Origin: Rossellomorea marisflavi | GTDB lineage: Bacteria > Bacillota > Bacilli > Bacillales > Bacillaceae_B | Length of the DNA: 64,000 nucleotides | Reading direction: 5' to 3' | Assembly: GCF_009806575.1 (NCBI RefSeq) | Contig: NZ_CP047095.1 | Span: 3,538,001 to 3,602,000, forward strand | In this document: piece by piece, positions 56,113 through 63,311 of the stretch | Numbering within the stretch: position 1 is the stretch's first letter | How the letters are laid out: every line of letters starts with the position of its first letter | Notes under the pieces: model-generated | Databases searched by the model: none | The model's input: the letters and a program-made list of their open reading frames with translations, nothing else | What the model was told of the DNA's origin: nothing | Translations under genes and position numbers: made by a program

Positions 56113-56884
56113 AGTAATAGATATCCTCAAGCATACGTTTAATCGTTGGAGCTGTTTTAAGCGAAGAAGGAAAGTCGATGTTCAGAGAATTGGCGAGCAT
56201 GGCCATTTCTGCCGTGATACCGGTCACAAGCAGTTCGGTCCCCATTACGTTCATAAGGCTTTCCAATCGGAAGATTCCTTCAAGGTCATCAGACGAAGGG
56301 TAGGTCAAACCCGACACATCAATAATCAATTTCTCGATGTGATGGTCCGATACATGCTGAGAGGCCCCCTCGTATACGACCTCAAATCGATGTTCATTCA
56401 TCGTCCCGACAAGAGGAAGAGCTGCAATATCACCGATTAAAGGGACAATGGGACAAGAAAGTTGCTCAATTTCTAACAGGGCCTTTTTATAGTTTTCCTC
56501 CGCCCTCTTTCTCGCGGTCACATCCCGCTGCACTCCTACAAAATAGTATTTATCTTCCTCTTCAATATATAAGGGATCCACCGACAGGCTATTCCAAAAC
56601 GGCGTGCCGTCTTTCTTGTAGTTCAGGACTTCAATGAAGACGGATTCTTTATCCTTGATGGCCACACGAAGCTTATCAATCTCGTTCTGATCGGTTTCAC
56701 TTCCTTGAAGGAAGCGACAATTCCGCCCCATCACTTCCTCCATGGAATACCCCGTCATCGCGGCAAAGCTTTTGTTTGCAAAAACGATGGGATTATCAGG
56801 TAGAACGGGATCGGTGATCAACACACCCGCCCCTGTATAGTTCAAGGCTTTTAATAATATATGTTCACTCAGGTTAATAGACAC
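56111..56884 (-). CDS. ytvA: Blue-light photoreceptor, LOV-STAS (YtvA-like)
   Basis: Senses blue light through an FMN-cysteine adduct and in B. subtilis activates sigma-B via the stressosome. LOV domain with the canonical flavin motif GRNCRFLQG, the adduct Cys at 56 from the chosen start, then NYKKDGTPFWN and the J-alpha linker, and a C-terminal STAS domain (LIIDVSGLTYPSS). I prefer the GTG start because GGGGG sits 4-5 bases before it; the ATG nine codons earlier has no site and lies about 10 bases after a TATAAT. No stressosome genes are in the window. Confidence 0.92.
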   Translation of the reverse strand: MSINLSEHILLKALNYTGAGVLITDPVLPDNPIVFANKSFAAMTGYSMEEVMGRNCRFLQGSETDQNEIDKLRVAIKDKESVFIEVLNYKKDGTPFWNSLSVDPLYIEEEDKYYFVGVQRDVTARKRAEENYKKALLEIEQLSCPIVPLIGDIAALPLVGTMNEHRFEVVYEGASQHVSDHHIEKLIIDVSGLTYPSSDDLEGIFRLESLMNVMGTELLVTGITAEMAMLANSLNIDFPSSLKTAPTIKRMLEDIYY

Positions 56885-57019
56885 ATTTCCCCCTAATGAT
56901 TGGTTTGACATGGGTAACTTATTGATCCAATTATATCTACTAATAAGTATAATATAGTTGGAAAGGTGTCTACAAATTGTAATGTTTTACAGAAATTGTT
57001 GAGTGTTCAAGGAGAAAAC

Positions 57020-57069
57020 AATAAAGACACATCAGAACGCTTTTGTTAGCATTCTGATGTGTCTTTATT
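57020..57069. repeat. Long inverted repeat beside tRNA-Arg
   Basis: AATAAAGACACATCAGAA and TTCTGATGTGTCTTTATT pair over the whole arm, with a further CGCT/AGCA part at the loop: stem of about 22 bp. It follows the tRNA 3' end by 10 bases on the minus strand and is probably the tRNA terminator, though the arms are unusually long. Confidence 0.75.
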
Positions 57070-57079
57070 CTAGTATGTA

Positions 57080-57151
57080 CGCCCTCGGAGGGAATCGAAC
57101 CCCCATTTTAAGAACCGGAATCTTACGTGCTATCCGTTGCACCACGAGGGC
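57080..57151 (-). tRNA. tRNA-Arg (anticodon CCG)
   Basis: The minus strand folds as a cloverleaf: acceptor GCCCTCG/CGAGGGC, D arm with GGTGCAACGGATAGCAC, anticodon stem TAAGA/TCTTA with loop TTCCGGT (anticodon CCG), and T arm GGGGGTTCGATTCCCTCC. The discriminator is G and CCA is not encoded. Its place next to clpP matches trnQ-Arg of B. subtilis. Confidence 0.95.
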
Positions 57152-57240
57152 ATGTTTTAGTTACTGTCACGAGAACTAATTATAATAGAGAAAACTCTCC
57201 AATGCAAGATGTTTTTGGGTTCTGTTGTGAATCCCTTTTG

Positions 57241-57277
57241 AAAAAGCCAAGATCCGTGGAGAGGATCTTGGCTTTTT
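57241..57277 (-). terminator. Terminator of the metallo-hydrolase gene
   Basis: AAAAAGCCAAGATCC and GGATCTTGGCTTTTT form a 15-bp stem right after the stop. Confidence 0.9.
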
Positions 57278-57283
57278 GTATGG

Positions 57284-58042
57284 TTAGAACGTATAGGATT
57301 CTCCGTCATCCGGCACCAGGATGCGGGATTGGAGTCCTTTCTCTACGGCGGTGTTCTTGAGTTCTTCCCTTGAAAGCGTGCCGTGGTTGACGGCTTCCAT
57401 ATGGGTCGAGATGATGGTGGCTTCGGGTGCTGCGTTCGCTGTCTGAAGGACGTCTTCTTTGCCCATGACGATGGATCCTCCTTCGAGGAACTGGTTGTCG
57501 CCTGCGTTGACGACGATGATATCCGGATGGTGGGTGTGTATTTCTTCTTCCACCTCTTCATTCCATACGGTGTCGCCGGCTACGTAGAGGGTATTCTCGT
57601 TTTCATGTTTGAAGACGATGCCGCTGACGGTCCCGGTGCGCTTGAGGATCTCTCCCCTTCCGTGCTTGCCTTTGGTTTTGGTGAGGTGGATGCCGTTGAA
57701 CTGCTCGTTATTTAGCACATGTACATTTGTGAAGCCTGCTTTTCGGACTTCTCCGGCATCGGCTTCGTTCTGAACATATACATTGATGGATTTAGGGAGT
57801 ACTTCTTTTGCCGTGTCATCAAAGTGATCCAGGTGGAGATGGGTGAGGATTACGGCGTCGATCCCCTCCAGTATGGCGTCGACAGATTCCGGCAGATCGA
57901 CGATGGGATTCTGGATGTCATCCCGTTTGGACGGTGTGAAGGGAGGATAGGTCCCTTTCGGTGCGAGCATGGGGTCAATGAGGAATCGCGTGCCTGCATA
58001 GTCAATGATCAGGGTAGCGTTTCTGATGAGTTGTAGGTTCAT
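57284..58042 (-). CDS. MBL-fold metal-dependent hydrolase (UlaG-like)
   Basis: 252 residues. The metallo-beta-lactamase motif reads THLHLDHFD, and further ligands lie in YVAGDTVW and STHMEAVNH. A short N-terminal strand pattern (NATLIIDYAGTRFLIDPML) is typical of the UlaG/YtkL-like group (lactonases or phosphoesterases). Substrate unknown. The chosen ATG has AAAGGAG upstream; a 25-codon longer reading has none. Confidence 0.86.
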   Translation of the reverse strand: MNLQLIRNATLIIDYAGTRFLIDPMLAPKGTYPPFTPSKRDDIQNPIVDLPESVDAILEGIDAVILTHLHLDHFDDTAKEVLPKSINVYVQNEADAGEVRKAGFTNVHVLNNEQFNGIHLTKTKGKHGRGEILKRTGTVSGIVFKHENENTLYVAGDTVWNEEVEEEIHTHHPDIIVVNAGDNQFLEGGSIVMGKEDVLQTANAAPEATIISTHMEAVNHGTLSREELKNTAVEKGLQSRILVPDDGESYTF

Positions 58043-58222
58043 AGTATCGGCTCCTTTTGTTCTATTTCTGATCTGATTCCCATAGAGGGGTGCACTTCTC
58101 ATTTTACCCGTTGGCAAGGGGGAGCAATCACGAAACTTTCGCCTTTTGTACCGTTTAAAAAAGGGATGAGTGGGTATGATGTAGAAAGGATTTACATACA
58201 GGTTAATAAAGGAAGCATTAGG

Positions 58223-58252
58223 TTTGACCTTTATTGACCAACAGTGTATGAT
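58223..58252 (+). promoter_or_regulatory. clpP promoter with CtsR operator
   Basis: TTGACC (58224-58229), 17 bases and TATGAT (58247-58252) form a sigma-A promoter. TTTGACC-TTT-ATTGACC (58223-58239) is the tandem heptad bound by CtsR, overlapping the -35. So clpP should be repressed by CtsR and induced by heat or protein stress, as in B. subtilis. Confidence 0.88.
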
Positions 58253-58315
58253 AACAGTACAAAGTGAATATGAAATGATTCAAAAATACACAGATGCATT
58301 TAAGGAGGAACGAGG

Positions 58316-58912
58316 ATGAACTTAATTCCTACAGTTATTGAACAAACAAACCGCGGTGAACGTGCTTATGACATCTATTCCCGTCTATTGAAGGACCGTG
58401 TGATCATGCTTGGGAGCGCCATCGATGATAATGTGGCGAACTCAATCGTATCCCAGCTTCTATTCCTAGAGTCTGAAAATCCGGAGAAAGACATCTCCAT
58501 CTACATCAACTCACCAGGCGGAAGCATCACAGCCGGTATGGCGATCTACGATACGATTCAGTACATCAAACCTGATGTTCAAACGATCTGCATCGGTATG
58601 GCCGCTTCCATGGGTGCATTCCTTCTAGCTGCCGGAGCAAAAGGCAAACGTCTTGCCCTTCCAAACGCAGAAGTCATGATTCACCAACCACTTGGAGGAG
58701 CTCAAGGTCAAGCGACGGAAATCGAAATTGCAGCTAAACGCATTCTCTTCCTTCGCGAGAAATTGAACCAAATCCTTGCTGACCGCACTGGTCAACCACT
58801 TGACGTGATTTCTAAAGACACGGACCGCGACAACTTCATGACTGCGGACCGCGCTTTGGAATATGGTCTGATCGACCGTATCATCACTCGCAACGACGCA
58901 GAAACAAAATAA
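58316..58912 (+). CDS. clpP: ATP-dependent Clp protease proteolytic subunit
   Basis: Forms the tetradecameric protease chamber used by ClpX, ClpC and ClpE, including degradation of SsrA-tagged proteins. 198 residues with the catalytic triad Ser98 (GMAASMGA), His123 (MIHQPLGG) and Asp172 (KDTDRDNF). AAGGAGGAAC lies before the ATG. Monocistronic, between a CtsR-type promoter and a strong terminator. Confidence 0.98.
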   Translation: MNLIPTVIEQTNRGERAYDIYSRLLKDRVIMLGSAIDDNVANSIVSQLLFLESENPEKDISIYINSPGGSITAGMAIYDTIQYIKPDVQTICIGMAASMGAFLLAAGAKGKRLALPNAEVMIHQPLGGAQGQATEIEIAAKRILFLREKLNQILADRTGQPLDVISKDTDRDNFMTADRALEYGLIDRIITRNDAETK

Positions 58913-58924
58913 GTCTTGAATGAA

Positions 58925-58954
58925 CCCCCTTGCATGAGTGCAAGGGGGTTTTTG
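58925..58954 (+). terminator. clpP terminator
   Basis: CCCCCTTGCA and TGCAAGGGGG pair around TGAG, followed by T5. Confidence 0.92.
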
Positions 58955-58980
58955 TGTGGATTTGGATTCACAATAAAGCA

Positions 58981-59008
58981 AAGAACCGCCTCATCCAAGG
59001 CGGTTCTT
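58981..59008 (-). terminator. Terminator overlapping the end of the hypothetical gene
   Basis: AAGAACCGCCT and AGGCGGTTCTT pair across the last codons of the leftward hypothetical gene. Confidence 0.75.
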
Positions 59009-59347
59009 CAACGATTCGATGGCCAGATCCAGTGCGGTCAGTCTCCGTTCATTCAATGTCAGCTGGGAGCTTCCATCTTTGGCCTTCGCTAGCTGTTTAT
59101 GAATGGAAGGGAGGATGTCCTCCATCGTTTGTTGGGAAGTAGCGATGACGTCTCTTTCATATGAAAAATTGTTACCGTACCAATCGCTTCTCAGGCTGTC
59201 GATACCTGCCTTAATAGCATCGCGCCTCATTTTCACCAGGGTGGTGTTCGCTCCTTTCCCCTCCATACTTTCATAGGCGTTCGAGAGCTTGCGGTAGGTC
59301 GATTCCAGGGAGTTCAGGGACGCCTCCTGATCGGCCCTGCTTATCAT
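58991..59347 (-). CDS. Small helical protein of unknown function
   Basis: 118 residues, predicted almost wholly helical, no membrane segment, no Cys. NSLESTYRKLSNAYESMEG and LTLNERRLTALDLAIESL suggest a helical bundle or coiled coil. Its ATG overlaps the TGA of the phosphatase gene (ATGA), and GGAGGAG lies 6 bases before, so the two are translationally coupled. Function not recognised. Confidence 0.7.
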   Translation of the reverse strand: MISRADQEASLNSLESTYRKLSNAYESMEGKGANTTLVKMRRDAIKAGIDSLRSDWYGNNFSYERDVIATSQQTMEDILPSIHKQLAKAKDGSSQLTLNERRLTALDLAIESLKNRLG

Positions 59348-59925
59348 GGCCTCTCCTCCCCTTCTGAACGGGGTTCCCACAACCGCGACACTTGCACCAG
59401 ATCGACACCGTCAAAGGTCAGCCGATACACATCGGGCATATCGAGGCTCTCCCAAAACGCCAATCCATACCGGGGGTCAAAGTGATTCATGATGAGCACC
59501 ATGATATTCCCATGTGTCCCGACGGCCACGCGCTTCCCTTCATATTCTTTTAGAAGTTCAAGCATGGCTGCGACGCCGCGCTTCTGGGCATCCACATTCG
59601 ATTCTCCGCCTTCCCAGTGGAATGAAGGCTCTTCCCACACCTTGCGGATGGCTCCTTGAAAATCGTCTAGGGGCTCCGAAGATAGAAGCCGTTCTTTGAA
59701 CCCATCTATCAGGATCACGTCTTGATTCAAGGAAGCCGCTGTCCCCTCCACCGTCTGCACCGCACGCAAGAACGGGCTGGACACCACATGGTCGAGTTTT
59801 TCGGATTCTAGTATCCTGGTCATACGTCTGGCATCCCTCAGCCCTTTCTCCGACAGAGGCCTGGTGAGCTCCTCCGGTGTGTAGGTGGAATGGGCATGTC
59901 TGACGAAATAGATTTCAGTTCTCAT
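59344..59925 (-). CDS. Histidine phosphatase family protein
   Basis: 193 residues of the phosphoglycerate-mutase-like superfamily. The catalytic motif is RHAHS (RHG variant with Ala), with SSPFLRAVQT and THGNIMV carrying the other active-site residues. The substrate may be a phosphorylated metabolite or protein. It is coupled to the small helical protein gene downstream. Confidence 0.87.
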   Translation of the reverse strand: MRTEIYFVRHAHSTYTPEELTRPLSEKGLRDARRMTRILESEKLDHVVSSPFLRAVQTVEGTAASLNQDVILIDGFKERLLSSEPLDDFQGAIRKVWEEPSFHWEGGESNVDAQKRGVAAMLELLKEYEGKRVAVGTHGNIMVLIMNHFDPRYGLAFWESLDMPDVYRLTFDGVDLVQVSRLWEPRSEGEERP

Positions 59926-59970
59926 TGGTTTCTCCCCTGCCTGCTTTTCTTCTATCCTAGCATATTCCTC

Positions 59971-61602
59971 TTACATGTCCCTGATTCGTTTCGTCAGTTC
60001 ATTGAACCTCTCATCAAGTTCAGCGTATTCCTTTTGGGCAGGCGTCATGAAGCTCAGCTTCCCGAGGACCTCCTGTCGCTCGGTCTCAAGCTGCATCTTG
60101 AGCTCTTCCCGTTCGTCCTTTGAAGGCTCTGCCTGTTCCCATTTTCTCACCATTTTTCTGTTTTCAATCGCAATTTCAGCCGATGTCGTCTTTTCTAAAA
60201 AGTAGCGATCGTGGGAAACGACGATGAGGGTGCCATCGTAGGCTGCCAGGGTATGTTCCAGCTGCTCGCGGCTCAGGAGGTCCAAATGATTGGTCGGTTC
60301 ATCGAGGATCAGCACGTCCCGGTCCTCGAGGATATACTTGATGAGCTTGCACTTCACCCGCTCTCCCATGCTCATATGGCGGATCGGCTCCTCCCACTGG
60401 CTTTTGCCGAATCCGAGATAGGTCATGAGGTTCCTCACCTGCCCGCGGTCGTGAAACGTCTCCCTGTAAAAAAGATTCTCCGGTGTCTCATCGAGGGGTA
60501 AGTCGAAGACCTCCTGGGTGAGATAGCCGATCTTCGCCGCAGGTGAAAGCCACATCTCCCCTTCATCAGGCGTTTCGTTTCCCATGATCATATTGAGGAA
60601 CGTCGTCTTCCCGCTCCCATTGCCACCGGTCACCGCCACCCGCTCCCCGTTTTGGATCGTGAAGGAGGCACCGCGGAAAAGCTCCTTGCTTCCATGGGCT
60701 TTACCAAGATCCTTTACTTCAAGGAGACGTTTGCCGGCCCTTCTGCCCGCACGGACGGAGAGGTGTTTCTTTTCCTCCACCTCGACAGGCTCGGCATTGA
60801 TCCGCTCGATTTCTTTCTCAAGCCGCTTCCTCTTCGATTTCACCTGGGCGTCCATCCGTTTGGCCTTCGAACGGTAGAACTCCTTCGGAAATTCCTGCTT
60901 TGTCGACTGGGCATGGGCTTTTCCCGACCAGGAAGTAAGGTCCTGGATCTGTCCCTCGATCCGTTCGATGAGCTTCTGCTGCTTCTCATATGCCCGCTGC
61001 TGGGTGAGCCTGCGCTGCTCGACGATCTTCACGTATGCCGAGTAGTTCCCCTCATATGTCACAACCGTCTTGTTCTCGATGGACCAGATCACATCGGCCA
61101 CCTCATCGAGGAACGACCGGTCGTGGGAGACCAGGATGACGGTCCCGCGATATCCCTTCAGCTCCTTGATCAGAAATCCGATTCCCTCTTCATCGAGATG
61201 GTTGGTTGGTTCATCCAGAAGCAGCAAGTGTGCATTCTGCGCGATTCCGCGTGCCAGTCTCACCTTCAGCTTCTCTCCACCGCTCAGCTGTTCATACGGT
61301 CCATCCGGCACATCCCATTTCTGAAGGAGCGCTGTTTCCCCAGGGGACAACGCTTCCCTTGACTGATTCATGGCTTCCTGCTCCACCATCACGGTCTTCA
61401 ACCCTTGAATCAGCGGTGTGATACTTCCTGACGACGGTGCAATGTCACCGTTCAACAGCTTCAGAAGAGTCGATTTACCGGCCCCATTATTTCCGATGAG
61501 ACCGATCACCTCCCCCCTTCTCACCCCTGCCTTCACCTGTTCCAACAATAGCGTTCCTTCTATTTCAATATTCACTGAATCGATTTTCACTAATTCCTGC
61601 AT
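59971..61602 (-). CDS. ABC-F ATPase (VmlR/Msr-like ribosome-protection type)
   Basis: 543 residues, no membrane helices, two ABC domains: Walker A GNNGAGKST (37-45), signature LSGGEKLKV, Walker B LLLLDEPTNHLD; second Walker A GGNGSGKTT, MSMGERVK, LILDEPTNHLD. Between them lies a long linker rich in Lys/Arg (~190-300) that in antibiotic-resistance ABC-F proteins reaches the peptidyl transferase centre. Length is close to VmlR (547). The gene lies behind an attenuator with a short leader ORF, which strongly suggests antibiotic-induced expression. Confidence 0.9.
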   Translation of the reverse strand: MQELVKIDSVNIEIEGTLLLEQVKAGVRRGEVIGLIGNNGAGKSTLLKLLNGDIAPSSGSITPLIQGLKTVMVEQEAMNQSREALSPGETALLQKWDVPDGPYEQLSGGEKLKVRLARGIAQNAHLLLLDEPTNHLDEEGIGFLIKELKGYRGTVILVSHDRSFLDEVADVIWSIENKTVVTYEGNYSAYVKIVEQRRLTQQRAYEKQQKLIERIEGQIQDLTSWSGKAHAQSTKQEFPKEFYRSKAKRMDAQVKSKRKRLEKEIERINAEPVEVEEKKHLSVRAGRRAGKRLLEVKDLGKAHGSKELFRGASFTIQNGERVAVTGGNGSGKTTFLNMIMGNETPDEGEMWLSPAAKIGYLTQEVFDLPLDETPENLFYRETFHDRGQVRNLMTYLGFGKSQWEEPIRHMSMGERVKCKLIKYILEDRDVLILDEPTNHLDLLSREQLEHTLAAYDGTLIVVSHDRYFLEKTTSAEIAIENRKMVRKWEQAEPSKDEREELKMQLETERQEVLGKLSFMTPAQKEYAELDERFNELTKRIRDM

Positions 61603-61629
61603 ACAATCCTCTCCTCATTACGGGAGAAC

Positions 61630-61664
61630 AAAAAAAATCCTCCCACGATTTCTGGAAGGATTAG
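61630..61664 (-). promoter_or_regulatory. Attenuator terminator upstream of the ABC-F gene
   Basis: On the minus strand AATCCTTCC, a 9-base loop, GGGAGGATT and T8 form an intrinsic terminator ending about 28 bases before the ABC-F start. Its left arm CTAATCCT (plus-strand 61657-61664) can instead pair with AGGATTAG at 61727-61734, giving an antiterminator. The two structures exclude each other, as in VmlR-type leaders. Confidence 0.75.
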
Positions 61665-61770
61665 CCGCAAACTACCATACACAAATAAGCCCGATGGAAA
61701 TGGGACCTATGGGAAAAATGGGCAGACTAATCCTACTAAATATCATTCGAAATTCATTCAATTTCAAATT

Positions 61771-61809
61771 CTACCTACCAAGATTAGTTATCCATCGTTC
61801 ACCCATCAT
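61771..61809 (-). CDS. 12-residue leader peptide of the ABC-F gene
   Basis: AAGGGAAAGG precedes ATG-ATG of a short frame encoding MMGERWITNLGR and ending in TAG, about 170 bases before the ABC-F gene and before both pairing arms of the attenuator. A ribosome stalled here by an antibiotic could favour antitermination. The small size makes the call tentative; another very short frame (MDN) lies inside it. Confidence 0.45.
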   Translation of the reverse strand: MMGERWITNLGR

Positions 61810-61989
61810 CCCTTTCCCTTAACATTAGCCTAATCGTACCATCCACATCCCCATAAATCAATCCTCACCCATGGAAAAATAAGTATTGGAAAATACAAGA
61901 ATGCGAGCTATAATACCTGTACCCATCCAAAAATATTTTCCACGGGGACAGGTAAGATTTTCAACGTATTACACCGAGGACAGATCGAT

Positions 61990-62178
61990 TCAATCAAGAT
62001 CTCGTCTCTCATCCCGTCGTGCCTTATAAAATTTGTACACAACCAATAGTACCAACGATACCCCCAACACAGCAGAAAGAACACCATTGGGTATCGTCAT
62101 CACCTCCGTAAAATCCAACACCGCCATGATTACCACCAACAGAATCAAAGAAGCTTTTACAACAATCCTTTTATCCAC
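61990..62178 (-). CDS. Small membrane protein (62 residues), GTG start
   Basis: Two hydrophobic helices (KASLILLVVIMAVLDF and GVLSAVLGVSLVLLVVYKF) with a charged tail (KARRDERRDLD). GAGGTGGTGATACG precedes the GTG. It lies upstream of the ABC-F leader on the same strand but about 180 bases away. Function unknown. Confidence 0.55.
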   Translation of the reverse strand: MDKRIVVKASLILLVVIMAVLDFTEVMTIPNGVLSAVLGVSLVLLVVYKFYKARRDERRDLD

Positions 62179-62179
62179 C

Positions 62180-62477
62180 GTATCACCACCTCGGTTGGAT
62201 ATTTCCCTTTTTTTGTATATTTAATCGTAATACTTTTAAAAAGGATAGGCGGGAATGAGACTTCTACTAAACTCATCACATATATCGCAGAATATAGCAC
62301 AGTACTGCTGGCCACAGCGAAACGAACTAAGACTTCCTTACCCTCACATATAAGGGGGATGGAGGGGAACTTAACCTACGGAACGAAACGAAGCCTTCCC
62401 TTCTTCACTCCCATAAATAGGGGGTGATAGGTGTGAAATTAACCTACAACACTCGTACATACCACAAAGTGAAGTGA
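62180..62477. other. Intergenic region with short repeated words
   Basis: About 300 bases without a supported gene. The words GCGAAACGAAC, GGAACGAAACGAAG and GCGGAACGAAACGG recur here and in the next element, and TTAACCTAC occurs twice. The region appears to be made of degenerate copies flanking the dispersed repeat. Confidence 0.4.
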
Positions 62478-62592
62478 AGCGGAGGCCGGCCGACTCCTAT
62501 GGGAAAAGCGGGCAGGGTGAGACCCTGCAGGCTTGCCGAAGCGGCTCACCGCACGCCCCATGGAAAGCGGCCGGCCGCAGCGGAACGAAACG
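62478..62592. repeat. Dispersed Bacillaceae repeat element, copy 2
   Basis: Matches copy 1 in order: GACTCCTATGGGAA, TGAGACCCTGCAGG, GCCGAAGCGGCTCACCG, and GCCCCATGGAAAGCGG. Inverted GGCCGGCC blocks close the element, so it can fold as one long hairpin. It lies 45 bases upstream of a GNAT gene. Confidence 0.75.
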
Positions 62593-62638
62593 GACCAATA
62601 ACCAACTACACAAACCACTATCAAAGGAGACCAACACC

Positions 62639-63193
62639 ATGTTCACATTCCAAGTCCAACCAAACCTAACACTAGCCCTTCTCCAACCTCACCACGCCCA
62701 GGAAATCTACACCCTCGTCGACACCAACCGCCACCACCTCAAACACTGGCTCGGCTGGGTAGATAGCGTCCAATCACCCGACATCTACCGCGACTCCATC
62801 ATCCCCGCCTGGCTCCAACAACTCGCCGCCAACGACGGATTCACCGCCGGCATCCGCCACCACGGCAAACTCGTCGGCATGATCAACCTCCACTTCATCA
62901 ACTGGAAAACCCGAAGCACCAGCATCGGCTACTACCTATCAGAAGAAGCCCAAGGCAACGGAATCATGCAGGCCTGCGTCACCGCCCTTCTCCAGCACGC
63001 ATTCGACGACCTCAGCCTGAACAAAGTCGACATCCAGTGCGCCGAAGGCAACAAGAGAAGCCGCCACATCCCCGAACGTCTCGGATTTAAACAGGAAGGC
63101 ATCTCCCGCGACGCCGAATTCATCAACGGCCATTACAACGACATCGTCACCTACAGCCTACTTGCAAAAGAGTGGAGAGCAACTAGCAAATAG
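62639..63193 (+). CDS. GNAT acetyltransferase (RimL/YdaF type) with C-ending codon bias
   Basis: 184 residues. Acetyltransf_3 layout: LVDTNRHHLKHWLGWVDSV (RimL-like), YYLSEEAQGNGIMQACVTAL for acetyl-CoA, and NKRSRHIPERLGFKQEGI. Probably a ribosomal-protein or peptide acetyltransferase. AAAGGAG lies 9 bases before the ATG. Codon third positions are overwhelmingly C (GCC, CTC, ATC, CAC, AAC), unlike all neighbours, which suggests recent transfer or an unusual mutational history. Confidence 0.88.
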   Translation: MFTFQVQPNLTLALLQPHHAQEIYTLVDTNRHHLKHWLGWVDSVQSPDIYRDSIIPAWLQQLAANDGFTAGIRHHGKLVGMINLHFINWKTRSTSIGYYLSEEAQGNGIMQACVTALLQHAFDDLSLNKVDIQCAEGNKRSRHIPERLGFKQEGISRDAEFINGHYNDIVTYSLLAKEWRATSK

Positions 63194-63194
63194 G

Positions 63195-63310
63195 GGGAAC
63201 GGTTCCGATGTTACCTGAATGACGCACAAGAACCGTCCCCATGCGTCACATGAAAGCAAAAGGGACGGTTCCCATGCTTCCTGATGGAAGTACGGAAACC
63301 GCCCCTTCGT
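63195..63310. repeat. Inverted GGGACGGTTC repeat block
   Basis: GGAACGGTTCC, GAACCGTCCCC, GGGACGGTTCCC and GAAACCGCCCC alternate in orientation, and TGACGCA/TGCGTCA pair between them. The block lies between the GNAT stop and the kinase stop. The GGGACGGTTC word is familiar from dispersed repeats of Bacillus and other Bacillota. It may act as a terminator for both convergent genes. Confidence 0.65.
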
Positions 63311-63311
63311 G

